A stretch of DNA of 64,000 nt from the NCBI GenBank assembly GCA_021776825.1, contig JAJFFG010000044.1:1-64000 (forward strand). Direction: 5' to 3'. The notes below the pieces were generated by a model. The model did not search any database. It saw nothing but the letters and a program-made list of their open reading frames with translations, and was not told the origin of the DNA. Within the stretch, counting starts at the first letter, position 1. Each line of letters begins with the position of its first letter. The position numbers and the translations under genes are program-made. Source of the stretch: Planctomycetota bacterium (GTDB lineage Bacteria > Planctomycetota > JAJSAM01 > JAJVHW01). Below are positions 43,556 through 52,613 of this stretch, one piece after another.

Positions 43556-43605
43556 CGGATCGGCACGGATCGGCACGGATCGGCTCGGCGCGGCTCGGCG
43601 CGGCT
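43556..43605 (+). repeat. Five 10-bp units
   Basis: CGGATCGGC(A/T) at 43556, 43566 and 43576, then CGGCGCGGCT at 43586 and 43596. It ends 19 bases before the stop codon of the protease gene on the minus strand. Confidence 0.85.
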
Positions 43606-43624
43606 CGGCGCCGAGGACTGGCCG

Positions 43625-45286
43625 CTACCGATCCGCCTCGATCAACCGGCGCCACTCGTCTGGCAGTTCGGTCGACGGCAGCGCGTACCCGGTGTGAGCC
43701 CCGCCGCCCTCGTCCTCGAGCGCGGCCTGGATGTTCGCGACGACGCGCAGCCGCTCGTCCAGCAACGCCCCGCCGGAGTACCCGTTCGAGATCGATGCAT
43801 CGGTCTTCATCAGCTCGAACGCCTCGCAGCGCTCGTAGCCGGCCACGACACCGACGCCCCACGTCTGCGTCCCGCGCGTGTTCCGCCCGCCGGTGCCGGG
43901 GAAGCCGACGCTCCGCAGCGGTGCACCGAGGGGCAGCCGGTCGTCCCAGGCGACATCGAGATGCGGCAGTCGGTAGTCGTCGGGCAGCGGCACGCCCGCC
44001 ACCGTCCCCGTGATGCGCAGAAGCGCGATGTCCTTGTCCGCGTCGTAGCTGAGCACCCGGGCGACGAACGCCTCGGTCGGCGGTCGGGCCGGGTCGAGCA
44101 CCACGGCGACGCGGATGTCGCGGTTCGCATCAGACTCGTTTTCCACCACATGGAACGCGCTCAGGAGCAGTCCCTTCGGCGAGACCACCACCGCGCTGCC
44201 GTACCCGTCGATGTCTCGCACGAGCACAATCGCCTGACCTGCCCGCTCGAGGGCCCCGTCCATCGCCGGAAACTCCAGCGGAGTGCGAAGCTCCTCCGGC
44301 ACGGCACTCCCCTCGCTGACGAGAATCCGATACGGCGAGGTCCACTCGTTCCAATGGGGATCGAGCACGTTCAGGAAGAAGCGCCCGCCGTCAGGGTCTT
44401 CGAGCTCGTCGCGAGCGACGATCAGGAACTCCGTGGCGAACGGCTCCTCCGCCGCCCGTTCCGCGTCGCCGAGGTCCACCGACGGTCCGTCCGTCGAGAC
44501 GAACAAGTCGAGGTCGCGCAGGGCGTCCATCAGGTCGACGCGCACCCGGTCCACGCCATCGGGCATCCGCACCTCGAACGTGGCTCGGCCGCCCTGGGGG
44601 TGCCCGACGACGCCCTCGTGAGAGTCGCCCGGGCCCAGGACCGCCAGCACGTCGCGGCGCACGGCGTTCAGCTCGAGCACGTAGTCCGCCTTGGCGTCGC
44701 CACCGTCCTGCAGCGCGAGTCGGACGAACATCGTTCCGCCGGAGAAGTCCGGCGAGCCCTTGCGCGCGAACCAGACGAACTTCTCGCGCCCGTCGTCGTC
44801 CAGTTGCTGATCCCAGTCGGCGAAGTCGGCGTTCTGCCGGTTGATCGCCGCGCTGAGCCAGATCACGTCGCCGGCGTTCGTGTGCAGATCCAGTCGCAGG
44901 AACACGGCGTCGTTCGGGAAGGTCAACGCGTAGTCGTGCGTCGTCACCTCGCCCTCGAGGAACGTGCCCTCGACAGCCGTCGATCCCGACAGCGTTCGGG
45001 GATCGAAGTCCGTCTCGGCCGGGTCGATCTCCGGCTCCCACTCCGGATCGGCCTCGACCGCCCACTCGCTCGACGCCGACGACAATTCGTCGGAGTTCAA
45101 CAGCCCCCACATCGCTCCGGACACGCACGCCGCGACGATCGCAGAGACCACCACGGCCAGAAGGAGGACAACGATCACCGTCGTCCCGGAGGCCTGCGCA
45201 GCTGGCGCGACGGCCGGCTGTCGGCGCTCCTTCCGCTCGCGCACCGGCGGCCTGCGAGGAGTCTCTGGATCGGGCTCGACTTGCAT
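43625..45286 (-). CDS. Membrane-anchored trypsin-like serine protease
   Basis: 553 residues. A basic N-terminal segment and one helix (about 35-62, TTVIVVLLLAVVVSAIVAACV) anchor it. Residues about 95-330 form a beta-rich region with two pre-peptidase-like domains. Residues about 345-553 are a chymotrypsin-fold protease with the triad His in LLSAFHVVEN, Asp in DKDIALLRI and Ser in ISNGYSGGALLD (GxSGG). It resembles DegP-like proteases without a PDZ domain. TACTCT lies 7 bases before the ATG. Confidence 0.88.
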   Translation of the reverse strand: MQVEPDPETPRRPPVRERKERRQPAVAPAAQASGTTVIVVLLLAVVVSAIVAACVSGAMWGLLNSDELSSASSEWAVEADPEWEPEIDPAETDFDPRTLSGSTAVEGTFLEGEVTTHDYALTFPNDAVFLRLDLHTNAGDVIWLSAAINRQNADFADWDQQLDDDGREKFVWFARKGSPDFSGGTMFVRLALQDGGDAKADYVLELNAVRRDVLAVLGPGDSHEGVVGHPQGGRATFEVRMPDGVDRVRVDLMDALRDLDLFVSTDGPSVDLGDAERAAEEPFATEFLIVARDELEDPDGGRFFLNVLDPHWNEWTSPYRILVSEGSAVPEELRTPLEFPAMDGALERAGQAIVLVRDIDGYGSAVVVSPKGLLLSAFHVVENESDANRDIRVAVVLDPARPPTEAFVARVLSYDADKDIALLRITGTVAGVPLPDDYRLPHLDVAWDDRLPLGAPLRSVGFPGTGGRNTRGTQTWGVGVVAGYERCEAFELMKTDASISNGYSGGALLDERLRVVANIQAALEDEGGGAHTGYALPSTELPDEWRRLIEADR

Positions 45287-45293
45287 GGGCGGC

Positions 45294-45299
45294 AGAGTA
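45294..45299 (-). promoter_or_regulatory. Predicted -10 element of the protease gene
   Basis: TACTCT on the minus strand, 7 bases from the ATG at 45286; the same hexamer serves 19975. No Shine-Dalgarno. Leaderless mRNA predicted. Confidence 0.45.
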
Positions 45300-45384
45300 T
45301 CCGGCGCGTCTCCTCACACCGCGTGCGTCGCGACCCGGACGAGCGTGATGGCCAGCGACCCGACAGTCCGAGCGGGCGCCGCGC

Positions 45385-47553
45385 TTAGTACCCGAGCAAG
45401 AGGCCGACCTGATAGACGACCAGGCTGGCGAGATATGCCAATCCCGTGTAGCCGAGGAACAGCCAGATCGGCCAGCGCCACGAGTTCGTCTCACGCTTGA
45501 GCACCGCGAGCGTCGACGCACACTGCAACGCGATGACGTAGAAGACGAGGAGTGAGATCCCGACCAGCGGCGTGAAGACGGGACGCCCGTCCGGCCAGCG
45601 GTCGCTCCGCATCGACGCGAGCAGGCCCGCGTCCTCGGCCTCGACCTCGCCCACCGAGTAGACGACGCCCAACGTCGGCACGAACACCTCGCGCGCGGCG
45701 AACGACCCAATCACCGCGACCCCGATCTTCCAGTCGAACCCCAACGGCTCGATGACCGGCTCGATCCAGACCCCGGCGCGCCCCATGTACGAACCGCGCA
45801 GCTGCTCGGACGATTCGAGCGTTCGCAGTTCGGCGATCTGTGCCGAGAGCCCCGCCTGCTGTGCGGGCGTGGCCTCCGTCATCTGCTGCTCGATCGCAGC
45901 CGTCTCCGCGCCGAAGTCGCGTGTGAGCTCGACGTCCTGGGGGAAGGTCAGAGTCGCCCACAGAGCGATCGTCAGGACGACGATGATCGGCCCGGCCCCC
46001 GCGACGAACGACCACGTCCGACGTGCGGTGTTCCGCAGGACCATCGAGAACGCGGGCATGCGATACGGCGGGAGTTCCAGCAGGAGCGGACTCCGCGCGC
46101 CCGGGAGCACCGAGAGTCGCAGCCCCTTCGCCACGGCCGCGGCGGTGACGATCCCCAGCGCGTACATCGAGATCACGACGACCGACGGCACCCACCCACC
46201 GAACGACGTGAACAGCGCGCCGACGACTACCGCGTAGACGGGCAGGCGCGCCTGACACGACATCAACGGCAGGATCGCCATCGTGACCAGTCGGTCGCGT
46301 CGACTCTCGATCGCGCGCGTCGCCATGATGCCGGGGATTGCGCACGCGAAGCCGGAGAGCAGCGGAAGGAACGCGCGCCCCGGAAGCCCGACGCCGCCCA
46401 TCACCCGATCCAGCAGGAACGCAGCGCGGGCCAGGTAGCCCGAGTCCTCGAGCGCCTCGATGCAGATGAACAACATCGCGATCTGCGGCACGAACACGAG
46501 GAAGGCGCCGAGTCCAGCGACCACGCCGTCCTCGACGAACGACGCCATCAACCCCGTGCCGAACAGCCCGCCGAGCCAAGCCCCGAAGGCGCCCATCTGC
46601 TCGTCCACGAAGTCGATGGCCGGTCCCGACCACGAGAACACCACCAGAAACAGGAACAGGAAGATCGCGAGCAACGCGAACGTGCCGAGGTAGGGGTGCG
46701 TGAGCACGCGATCGAGCCGCGCTTGCCAACGCTGACGGGCGTCGGCAGTCCGGGTGACCGCCGGGGTCAGCGCCTCGATCGCGGCGTAGCGCGCCGTGGC
46801 CGTCGCCGTCTCGACATCGATCCCACGGGCAGCGAGGTCATCTCGCGCCGCGCGGAACGCCGCCGCATCGCGCCCCGCCGAGCGTTCGAGCCAGGCCGCT
46901 GCCGCTCCGGCTGAACAGAGTGCGCCGACGAGCGACTCGGGATCGTCGGCCCCGATCTTGGCGGCCAACGAGTTCGCACACTCGACCGCCTCCCCTGGCA
47001 ATGAGAGCGCAAGGGTTCTTCCGACGTGACCGCCGGCAGCAATCGCGGCCGACAAAGCATCGCCGCCACCGCCGGTGCGTCCGCAGGTCTTGATCACGGG
47101 CACACCCAGATGCTCCGCCAGTGCGGCTGCGTCGACCGATACTCCCTGCGCGAGCGCCACGTCGAGCTGGTTGAGCGCGACGATGACGCGCATGCCGGTC
47201 TCGATGACCTGCGTCGTCAGGAAGAGGCTGCGCTCGAGATTCGCCGCGTCGACGACCACCACCACCACATCGGGCGCCGCCTCGGATCCGCGGCCGGCCA
47301 GCGTGTCACGTGTGACGCGCTCGTCGGGAGACCGCGGCAGCAGGCTGTACGCGCCCGGCAGGTCGAGGATCTCGATCGCTCCACCCGGCACCGACATCGT
47401 GCCGGCGACGCGCTCGACCGTGATCCCGGGGTAGTTGCCGATCCGCTGACGCAGCCCGGTCAGCACGTTGAAGAGCGAGGACTTACCCACGTTCGGGTTG
47501 CCCACGAGCGCCGCGCGGCGCGGGCGGCGACCGATCGTCGCCTGCAGCGTCAC
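45385..47553 (-). CDS. feoB: Ferrous iron transporter FeoB
   Basis: 722 residues from the GTG at 47553 (GTGA overlap with feoA). An upstream GTG at 47571 with GGAGG 4 bases before it is an alternative. The N-terminal G domain has GNPNVGKSS (G1), a G3 motif in DLPGAYSLLPRS and NQLD (G4). The membrane part has two Gate domains (YLARAAFLLDRVMGGVGLPGRAFLPLLSGFACAIPGIMA). The periplasmic insert near 590-620 is helical. No feoC follows. Takes up Fe2+, consistent with the iron-rich gene set. Confidence 0.95.
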   Translation of the reverse strand: MTLQATIGRRPRRAALVGNPNVGKSSLFNVLTGLRQRIGNYPGITVERVAGTMSVPGGAIEILDLPGAYSLLPRSPDERVTRDTLAGRGSEAAPDVVVVVVDAANLERSLFLTTQVIETGMRVIVALNQLDVALAQGVSVDAAALAEHLGVPVIKTCGRTGGGGDALSAAIAAGGHVGRTLALSLPGEAVECANSLAAKIGADDPESLVGALCSAGAAAAWLERSAGRDAAAFRAARDDLAARGIDVETATATARYAAIEALTPAVTRTADARQRWQARLDRVLTHPYLGTFALLAIFLFLFLVVFSWSGPAIDFVDEQMGAFGAWLGGLFGTGLMASFVEDGVVAGLGAFLVFVPQIAMLFICIEALEDSGYLARAAFLLDRVMGGVGLPGRAFLPLLSGFACAIPGIMATRAIESRRDRLVTMAILPLMSCQARLPVYAVVVGALFTSFGGWVPSVVVISMYALGIVTAAAVAKGLRLSVLPGARSPLLLELPPYRMPAFSMVLRNTARRTWSFVAGAGPIIVVLTIALWATLTFPQDVELTRDFGAETAAIEQQMTEATPAQQAGLSAQIAELRTLESSEQLRGSYMGRAGVWIEPVIEPLGFDWKIGVAVIGSFAAREVFVPTLGVVYSVGEVEAEDAGLLASMRSDRWPDGRPVFTPLVGISLLVFYVIALQCASTLAVLKRETNSWRWPIWLFLGYTGLAYLASLVVYQVGLLLGY

Positions 47554-47801
47554 GACACCGGGGCCGGCCACGGTGCCTCCTCGACCAGGATGCACCGAGC
47601 CTCGTCGCCTCGCATCGCGTACGCGCCGCGACGCACCCGGACGTGGAGCGGATCGCCGAGCGGCGCACGGCGTTCGACGCACACCGGCGTGCCCGGGGTG
47701 AAGCCGAGCTCGACCAGCCGCTCACGAAGGAGGGGCTCCCCCTCGATGGCCTTCACGACTGCTCTGCTCCCGTTCGGGACCTCGACCAATGTCACACGCA
47801 C
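47550..47801 (-). CDS. feoA: Ferrous iron transport protein FeoA
   Basis: 83 residues, GTG start (MRVTLVEVPNGSRAVVKAIEG). An SH3-like beta barrel; RERLVELGFTPGTPVCVERRAPLGDPLHVRVRRGAYAMR matches FeoA throughout. It interacts with FeoB and aids its function. A 23-bp palindrome lies directly upstream. Confidence 0.93.
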   Translation of the reverse strand: MRVTLVEVPNGSRAVVKAIEGEPLLRERLVELGFTPGTPVCVERRAPLGDPLHVRVRRGAYAMRGDEARCILVEEAPWPAPVS

Positions 47802-47810
47802 CCCCAGCCG

Positions 47811-47833
47811 TTATTGCAACTGAGTCTCAATAA
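47811..47833. promoter_or_regulatory. fur box: Fur-box-like palindrome upstream of feoAB
   Basis: TTATTG and CAATAA form exact arms around an imperfect centre (TTGCAAC...GTCTCAA). It begins 9 bases before the feoA start on the minus strand, and its AT-richness stands out against the GC-rich surroundings. Fur or a related iron regulator is the natural candidate, by position and symmetry. Confidence 0.55.
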
Positions 47834-47952
47834 ACCCTGCGGGCCCCTCGGCGAAACAGAAACCCCGCTCTCGGGAGGTGCGCCGCGTCGCGAGTGACGG
47901 ATGTCACCAGATCACGGCGGGCGCGAGACACGGCCGTGGTAAGACCGGCGCC

Positions 47953-48948
47953 ATGCCAGGCCTCCGCCCCCTGACCTTCTCCGGCCGTGATCCGGCTCGC
48001 GCGGTGACGTTTCCGAACAACGTCCTGCTCGCGCCGATGGAAGGCATCACCGACCGCTGCTATCGGGACCTCGTGCTCGACCTCGGCGACGTCGGCGGCG
48101 CGTGCTCGGAGTTCGTGCGGCTGAGCGTTTCCCCCATCGGGCCGAAGACGCTCGCGCGCGAGCTCGGTCCTCCGCACCCGACCGCCCCCGTCGGGCTCCA
48201 GATCATGTCGCCATCGCCGAACCACGTCGCGGAGACCGTCGTCCACGCCGAAGCCGTCGGGGCGCCTTGGATCGACCTGAACTTCGGGTGTCCGGTGAAG
48301 CGGGTCTTCAACAAGTGCGCCGGCTCGGCGCTGCTCGACTTCCCCGATCGAGTCGGCGCGATCGTCGCCGCAGCCGCCGACGCGACGGACTTGCCGGTCA
48401 CCGCCAAGATCCGCGCGGGAGTGTCTGACGACTCCCGGCTCGACGACGTCCTCGATGCGTGCGCCGACGCCGGCGCGGCCGCCGTAATCCTGCATGCGCG
48501 ACTCCGTACCGACTCGTACTCCGTCCCGGCTCGCTGGAGTTGGATCGCGCGGGCGACTGACAGGCTGAGCAGTCATCCGCGCCCGCTACCGCTGATCGGA
48601 AACGGCGGTGTCGCCGTCGCCGACGACGTTCACCGCATGCTCGCGGAGACGGGATGCGACGGCGTGATGGTCGCCCGCGCCGCCTTTGCGAATCCGTGGA
48701 TCTTCCGCGAGGTGCACGGCGGGCCGCCGCCGACGCGTGCCGAGGCGTTGGCTCTCTCGAACCGTTATCTGGACCTGCTCTGCCCGGTCGGCGGCAGCGC
48801 CCACCCGCTGCCGCGCTTCAAGCAGTTCATCCGCCACGTTCAGGCGGGCGACGTGTTCGACGACGCGGCGCGGAAGACGCTGCTCCGCGCCCGCGATCCG
48901 CAAGACGTGCGCGACTACCTGGCCTCGCGCCGCGACGCCGCGGCTTGA
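47953..48948 (+). CDS. dus: tRNA-dihydrouridine synthase
   Basis: 331 residues from the ATG at 47953. A flavin TIM barrel with LLAPMEGITDRCYR (about 25-38), GLQIMSP, WIDLNFGCPVKRVFNKCAGSALL (about 103-125, with the catalytic Cys of GCP) and PLIGNGGVAVADDVHRML (about 213-230), the FMN-phosphate site. It reduces uridine in tRNA D-loops using NADPH. The subtype (DusA, B or C) cannot be chosen from the motifs. Confidence 0.9.
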   Translation: MPGLRPLTFSGRDPARAVTFPNNVLLAPMEGITDRCYRDLVLDLGDVGGACSEFVRLSVSPIGPKTLARELGPPHPTAPVGLQIMSPSPNHVAETVVHAEAVGAPWIDLNFGCPVKRVFNKCAGSALLDFPDRVGAIVAAAADATDLPVTAKIRAGVSDDSRLDDVLDACADAGAAAVILHARLRTDSYSVPARWSWIARATDRLSSHPRPLPLIGNGGVAVADDVHRMLAETGCDGVMVARAAFANPWIFREVHGGPPPTRAEALALSNRYLDLLCPVGGSAHPLPRFKQFIRHVQAGDVFDDAARKTLLRARDPQDVRDYLASRRDAAA

Positions 48949-48965
48949 AGCCTAGTCAGGCACAG

Positions 48966-50000
48966 TCAGTCGTTGCTCTCGTCCTCGTCATCGTCCTCGT
49001 CATCGTCGCGTGAACGACGACTCCGACGCTTCTGCTGCCCAGTGCCCTTACCGGCCTCTTCCGCGCGCTCGCGGATGCGCTTCAGGAAGTCGGCATCGAC
49101 GCCGTCGGTGTTGCCGATCAGATCGCCATCGGTGTCGCCGGCAGAGCTCCCGAAGAACGAAATGCCGCCACCGCTCAGCATCGACGTCTCGAACTTGCCG
49201 ATCGGCAGGAGCGGATGCTTCCGTACGAACTCGCGGTCGCGCTCGACGTTGTCGCGGCGGAACTGGTTCATGAGCCGCTGCATCGTCTCGCGGTCGATCT
49301 CGCCCTTGCTGGAGAGCTCGTTCAGATCGAGGCGCTCGACGAGGCCATCCTCCGGCGCGAGGAGCTCTTCGTGCCGCAGACGAACGGCCTCGCGGGCCAG
49401 GTCACCGGAGCGCTCAGCCAACGCGAACGTGTCGAGCGCGTAGCGCAGTTCCACAAGCAACTCGTCGTGCGGCACGAACCCGGCCATCGCGTGCAGGATG
49501 CCGCCGTCGGGCGAGAGCACGAGCATCTGTAGGTTGGAGCGGCCGTTGCCGCGCACGCAGCTGCCCGGAGAGTCCTCGGGATCGTGCGCGAACGATCCGC
49601 CGGCAGCGTCATCGCCCTGCGTGTCGACCCACGCCGCCACGAACTCCTTCTTCAGAATCGTCTGCACATCGTCGTTCGAGAGCGGACCCGCTCTCAGCGT
49701 GTGCGCGGCGCTTCAGGTCTTGCCGTCGAGTTTGCCGAGCATACGAACGAGGAAGACGGGCTTGCGCGTGAGGCGGTTCGCGGTCTTCAGCGCCGCCTCG
49801 ACCTCGGGGTACCACGACGTGCCGTACAGGCGCTGTGGCTTGACCGGCCGCCGCGTCTTCGGGGTCTTCGGGGTCTTCGCGACCTCGGGCGCCGTCGTCG
49901 GCTTGGCATCAGGAGTCGGCCCGTCGCCAGCGTCGGCGGGTGACGTGGGCAAGGCAAGGACAACCAGTGCCATCACCATCACACGCAACGTGCTACGCAT
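48966..50000 (-). CDS. Exported thioredoxin-like selenoprotein (TGA read as selenocysteine)
   Basis: 344 residues when the TGA at 49713-49715 is read as Sec96. A signal peptide (1-24, STLRVMVMALVVLALPTSPADA) and a Thr/Pro-rich linker lead to a thioredoxin-like domain whose strand and helix patterns run across the TGA: KPVFLVRMLGKLDGKT-U-SAAHTL, then LSNDDVQTILKKEFVAAWVD. Compared with thioredoxin_7/DUF255-type sites (TCxxC), Sec takes the first Cys and Ala the second, giving UxxA. The C-terminal 130 residues are helical and end in a highly charged RRSRDDDEDDDEDESND tail. A SECIS-like hairpin follows the TGA. The ATG at 50000 has GGAGGAGG 6 bases upstream. Confidence 0.85.
49678..49695 (-). 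promoter_or_regulatory. Candidate bacterial SECIS hairpin for Sec96
   Basis: GAGAGCG pairs perfectly with CGCTCTC around a GGTC loop. The loop begins 24 nt after the TGA. The GGU at the start of the loop is the element that SelB recognises in the E. coli fdhF SECIS, and size and distance fit bacterial rules. Confidence 0.75.
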
Positions 50001-50025
50001 CGAGTGCCTCCTCCGATCCCCCTCG

Positions 50026-50031
50026 ATCCTA
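50026..50031 (-). promoter_or_regulatory. Predicted -10 element of the thioredoxin-like selenoprotein gene
   Basis: TAGGAT on the minus strand, followed by a leader of about 19 bases with GGAGGAGG before the ATG. A leadered promoter. Confidence 0.4.
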
Positions 50032-50161
50032 ACGTCACTCCGCAAGCACGTTGCGCACTCGCTTCGCCCACGTAGCAACGCCGGACCTTGACCCCGTTCG
50101 ACGTGTCACCCATCCTGCTGTGACACCACGTCGCAATCCCGCGGCGGAAAGGAGGCGTCCC

Positions 50162-50218
50162 ATGACTCGAGCCATCACTGCGACCCGGCTCGTCCCGCAC
50201 GCCTCCGCGCGCGTCTAG
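50162..50218 (+). CDS. Possible 18-residue leader peptide upstream of rsgA
   Basis: ATG preceded by GGAAAGGAGG (5-base spacing), the best Shine-Dalgarno in the window, opens MTRAITATRLVPHASARV and stops with TAG. It lies 99 bases before rsgA on the same strand. It could be a translated leader or chance. No attenuator with a T-run was found. Confidence 0.3.
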   Translation: MTRAITATRLVPHASARV

Positions 50219-50317
50219 ACACGAACGCAGCCCTTCGGGGCCCGTCGATCCAGCGCGCCGCGAGGTCCGTGCGGAACCGGGTTTGAACCGTTTCCACGTC
50301 CCTCTCGGAGCCTCGAC

Positions 50318-51406
50318 TTGTCTTCACTCGATTCCCTCGGGTGGTGCGCGCACTTCGCCACCGCCCTCGCTGATCTGAACGATCCCTCTCTCGTCCCGGC
50401 GCGCGTCATCGCGCATCACCGGGACGCCCACACCGTGGCCACGGCCGCGGGAGAATTCACGGCCACCGTGTCCGGACGCTTCCGGCATGACGTGCGCCGC
50501 CCGGAGGACCAGCCCGCCGTCGGCGACTGGCTGGCGATCCAGACGCGTCCCGAGGAGGGGCGCGCGACCATTCATGCCGTGCTCGAGCGCAAGAGCGCGC
50601 TCGTGCGCAAGGACGCTGACCGCCGCGCCGTCGGTCAGGTGTTCGCGGCCAACGTCGACACGGTGTTCATCGTCACGACCGCAACGCGCGAGTTCCGCGC
50701 GCGGCGGCTGGAGCGCTTCGTCGCGCTCGTCTGGGAGAGTGGCGCCCAGCCGGTCGTCGTGCTGAACAAGGCCGACCGCTGCGAAGATCCAGACGCGCTG
50801 GCGGCGGAGGCAATCGGCGCAGCTCCCGGCGTACCGGTGGTCGTGTTGAGCGCGCTGACCGGAGACGGCGTGGCGGAGCTGGAGCGACATCTGGGGCCGC
50901 GCCGGACCGTCGCGCTGATCGGCGTCTCGGGCGTCGGCAAGTCGACGCTCGTCAACCGACTGCTCGGCGACGACCACATGGAGACCGGTGGCATCCGCGC
51001 GCTGGACGACCGTGGACGTCATACGACCACGCACCGCGAGGTCGTGCCGCTTCCGGGAGGTGCGCTGCTCGTGGACACACCGGGCGTCCGCGAGGTCGCG
51101 TTCGTCGATCACGGTGCGGCATTGGAGCGCACGTTCGCGGACGTCGCCGAGCTGGCGGCGGACTGTCGATTCAGCGACTGCATCCACGCCGGCGAGCCGG
51201 GCTGTGCCGTCCAGGCGGCCATCGAGTCGGGGGCGCTCGACGCGGATCGTCTCGCGGCGTTCCAGAAGCTGCAGCGCGAGGCCGCACACCTCCTGACGAA
51301 GATGGACGAACGCGCCGCTCTCCAGGCACGCCGGGAACACAAGGCGCTGTCAAAGCGGATCGCCGCGGCCTCGCGCGGTCGCCAGGTCAAGCGCGGCGGT
51401 CTCTAG
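50318..51406 (+). CDS. rsgA: Ribosome small subunit-dependent GTPase RsgA
   Basis: 362 residues, TTG start with GGAG 7 bases upstream. OB-fold (about 25-95), then a circularly permuted GTPase with NKAD (G4, 150-153), GVSGVGKST (G1, 202-210) and DTPG (G3, 253-256). The zinc knuckle uses C283, C288, H290 and C296. RsgA checks late 30S ribosome maturation. Length and motif order are normal. Confidence 0.95.
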   Translation: MSSLDSLGWCAHFATALADLNDPSLVPARVIAHHRDAHTVATAAGEFTATVSGRFRHDVRRPEDQPAVGDWLAIQTRPEEGRATIHAVLERKSALVRKDADRRAVGQVFAANVDTVFIVTTATREFRARRLERFVALVWESGAQPVVVLNKADRCEDPDALAAEAIGAAPGVPVVVLSALTGDGVAELERHLGPRRTVALIGVSGVGKSTLVNRLLGDDHMETGGIRALDDRGRHTTTHREVVPLPGGALLVDTPGVREVAFVDHGAALERTFADVAELAADCRFSDCIHAGEPGCAVQAAIESGALDADRLAAFQKLQREAAHLLTKMDERAALQARREHKALSKRIAAASRGRQVKRGGL

Positions 51407-51437
51407 GCCGGCGATGTAGCGGTACGATCGGGGCGAG

Positions 51438-52613
51438 ATGCGTCTCGTCCCGATCTGCTCTGCCGTCGTCCTGCTCGCGTGCGCCGCGGCGTGTTCGCCC
51501 GCGACGCCCGCTGCTGCGCCGACGACGCCGGCACCCCCACGACGGCCGACACCAGCACCGGTCACCCAGATCGACCGTCCGTGGACGCTCGTCTACGTGA
51601 TGTCCTACGACAACGATCTCGCGCACCACGCCGAGACGATCCTCGACGATCTGCATCGCGCGTCGATCGATACGGAGATCGCGGTCTCGATCCTGCTCGA
51701 TACTCGCGACGCGCGCGGGCTGCGTCGCGTGACGCTCACGAGCGACGGTCGCCGCGACGAGCGTCTCGCGAGCGAGGACAGCGCATCGACCGACGTGCTC
51801 GACACGCATCTCGACTGGGTCCGCGCGAATCTCTCCGCCCGCCACACGATGGTCGCATTTCTCGATCACGGCGGTGGCATGGACGAAATGTGCTGGGACT
51901 GGGACCCGGGCGACGGCGGCGGTCCGCGGTGGATGAGTGCACGGGCCATCGCTCCCGTGCTCGAGCAGTTTAGAACAGAGTCCGCCGGCGAGGTCGACCT
52001 GCTGTTCCTCCAGCAGTGCGGCCGCGCGAGCGCCGGGAACCTCCACACGTTCCGCGACGCCGCGCCGTGGATCCTCGCGTCGCAAGGCGTCATCGGCGCC
52101 CCGAACACCTACTACGCCAACACGCTCGCGTGGCTCGACGCACACCCGGACGCGGGCGGTGACGAGCTTGCCCGCGAGATCATGGCGAACGAGACGCAGT
52201 ACGTAACGCTGTCGCTCGTCGACTCGGCAGCCTCGGCGGAGCTGCCTACGCGCATCCGGGCGGTAGTCGACGCCACGCCGCAGACCGCAGCGCAGGTCAC
52301 ATCACCGGCGCTCTGCTACGGCGCCCTCGCGAACTTCCCCGAGACGAGCTACGACCTGATGCGCTGGCTCGAGGCCGCGAACGGAGTCGTCGGAACCGAC
52401 TCGAACACACCGCTGGGACGGCTGCGTTCCTGGCTGCGCTACTCCCTCGTCGTCGAGCATCGCTACGGCCCGGTCCGCATCCCCGAGCGGCGCTCGTGGT
52501 GCGGCGTCTCACTGTTCGTGCCGACCGACCCGGACGTGCGTGATCGTCATCGCGATCATCCGTTTCTCGTCGAGAGCGGACTGCGTGCGCTCTTCGATCA
52601 GCTGTATCCGTGA
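51438..52613 (+). CDS. Clostripain-like (peptidase C11) lipoprotein
   Basis: 391 residues. A lipoprotein signal ends LLACAAACS, with C15 or C19 as the lipidated residue, followed by a Pro/Ala linker to about residue 45. The caspase-like fold shows WTLVYVMSYDNDL, the catalytic His in VAFLDHGGG (H144) and the catalytic Cys in LLFLQQCGRAS (C194). C11 peptidases cut after Arg or Lys and may self-activate. It begins 31 bases after rsgA and is followed by the Tim44/TerB gene. Confidence 0.87.
   Translation: MRLVPICSAVVLLACAAACSPATPAAAPTTPAPPRRPTPAPVTQIDRPWTLVYVMSYDNDLAHHAETILDDLHRASIDTEIAVSILLDTRDARGLRRVTLTSDGRRDERLASEDSASTDVLDTHLDWVRANLSARHTMVAFLDHGGGMDEMCWDWDPGDGGGPRWMSARAIAPVLEQFRTESAGEVDLLFLQQCGRASAGNLHTFRDAAPWILASQGVIGAPNTYYANTLAWLDAHPDAGGDELAREIMANETQYVTLSLVDSAASAELPTRIRAVVDATPQTAAQVTSPALCYGALANFPETSYDLMRWLEAANGVVGTDSNTPLGRLRSWLRYSLVVEHRYGPVRIPERRSWCGVSLFVPTDPDVRDRHRDHPFLVESGLRALFDQLYP

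Larger units (their letters stand above)
43179..43624. other. 446-bp intergenic region filled with tandem repeats
   Basis: No credible gene between the convergent hrpB and protease genes. It contains 16-bp and 19-bp units at 43311-43428 and 10-bp units at 43556-43605. Open frames across it are repetitive Arg/Ala/Gly-rich shadows. Confidence 0.7.
50001..50317. other. 317-bp divergent intergenic region
   Basis: Contains the promoter of the selenoprotein gene on the minus strand, an 18-codon frame with a strong Shine-Dalgarno (50162-50218) and the rsgA ribosome-binding site (GGAG at 50307-50310). Otherwise nothing recognised. Confidence 0.6.

Noticed and set aside
50270..50305. GGTTCAAACCC-like stretch on the minus strand, reminiscent of a tRNA T-arm
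   Set aside because: The flanking stem mispairs and no acceptor, D or anticodon arms could be built around it.
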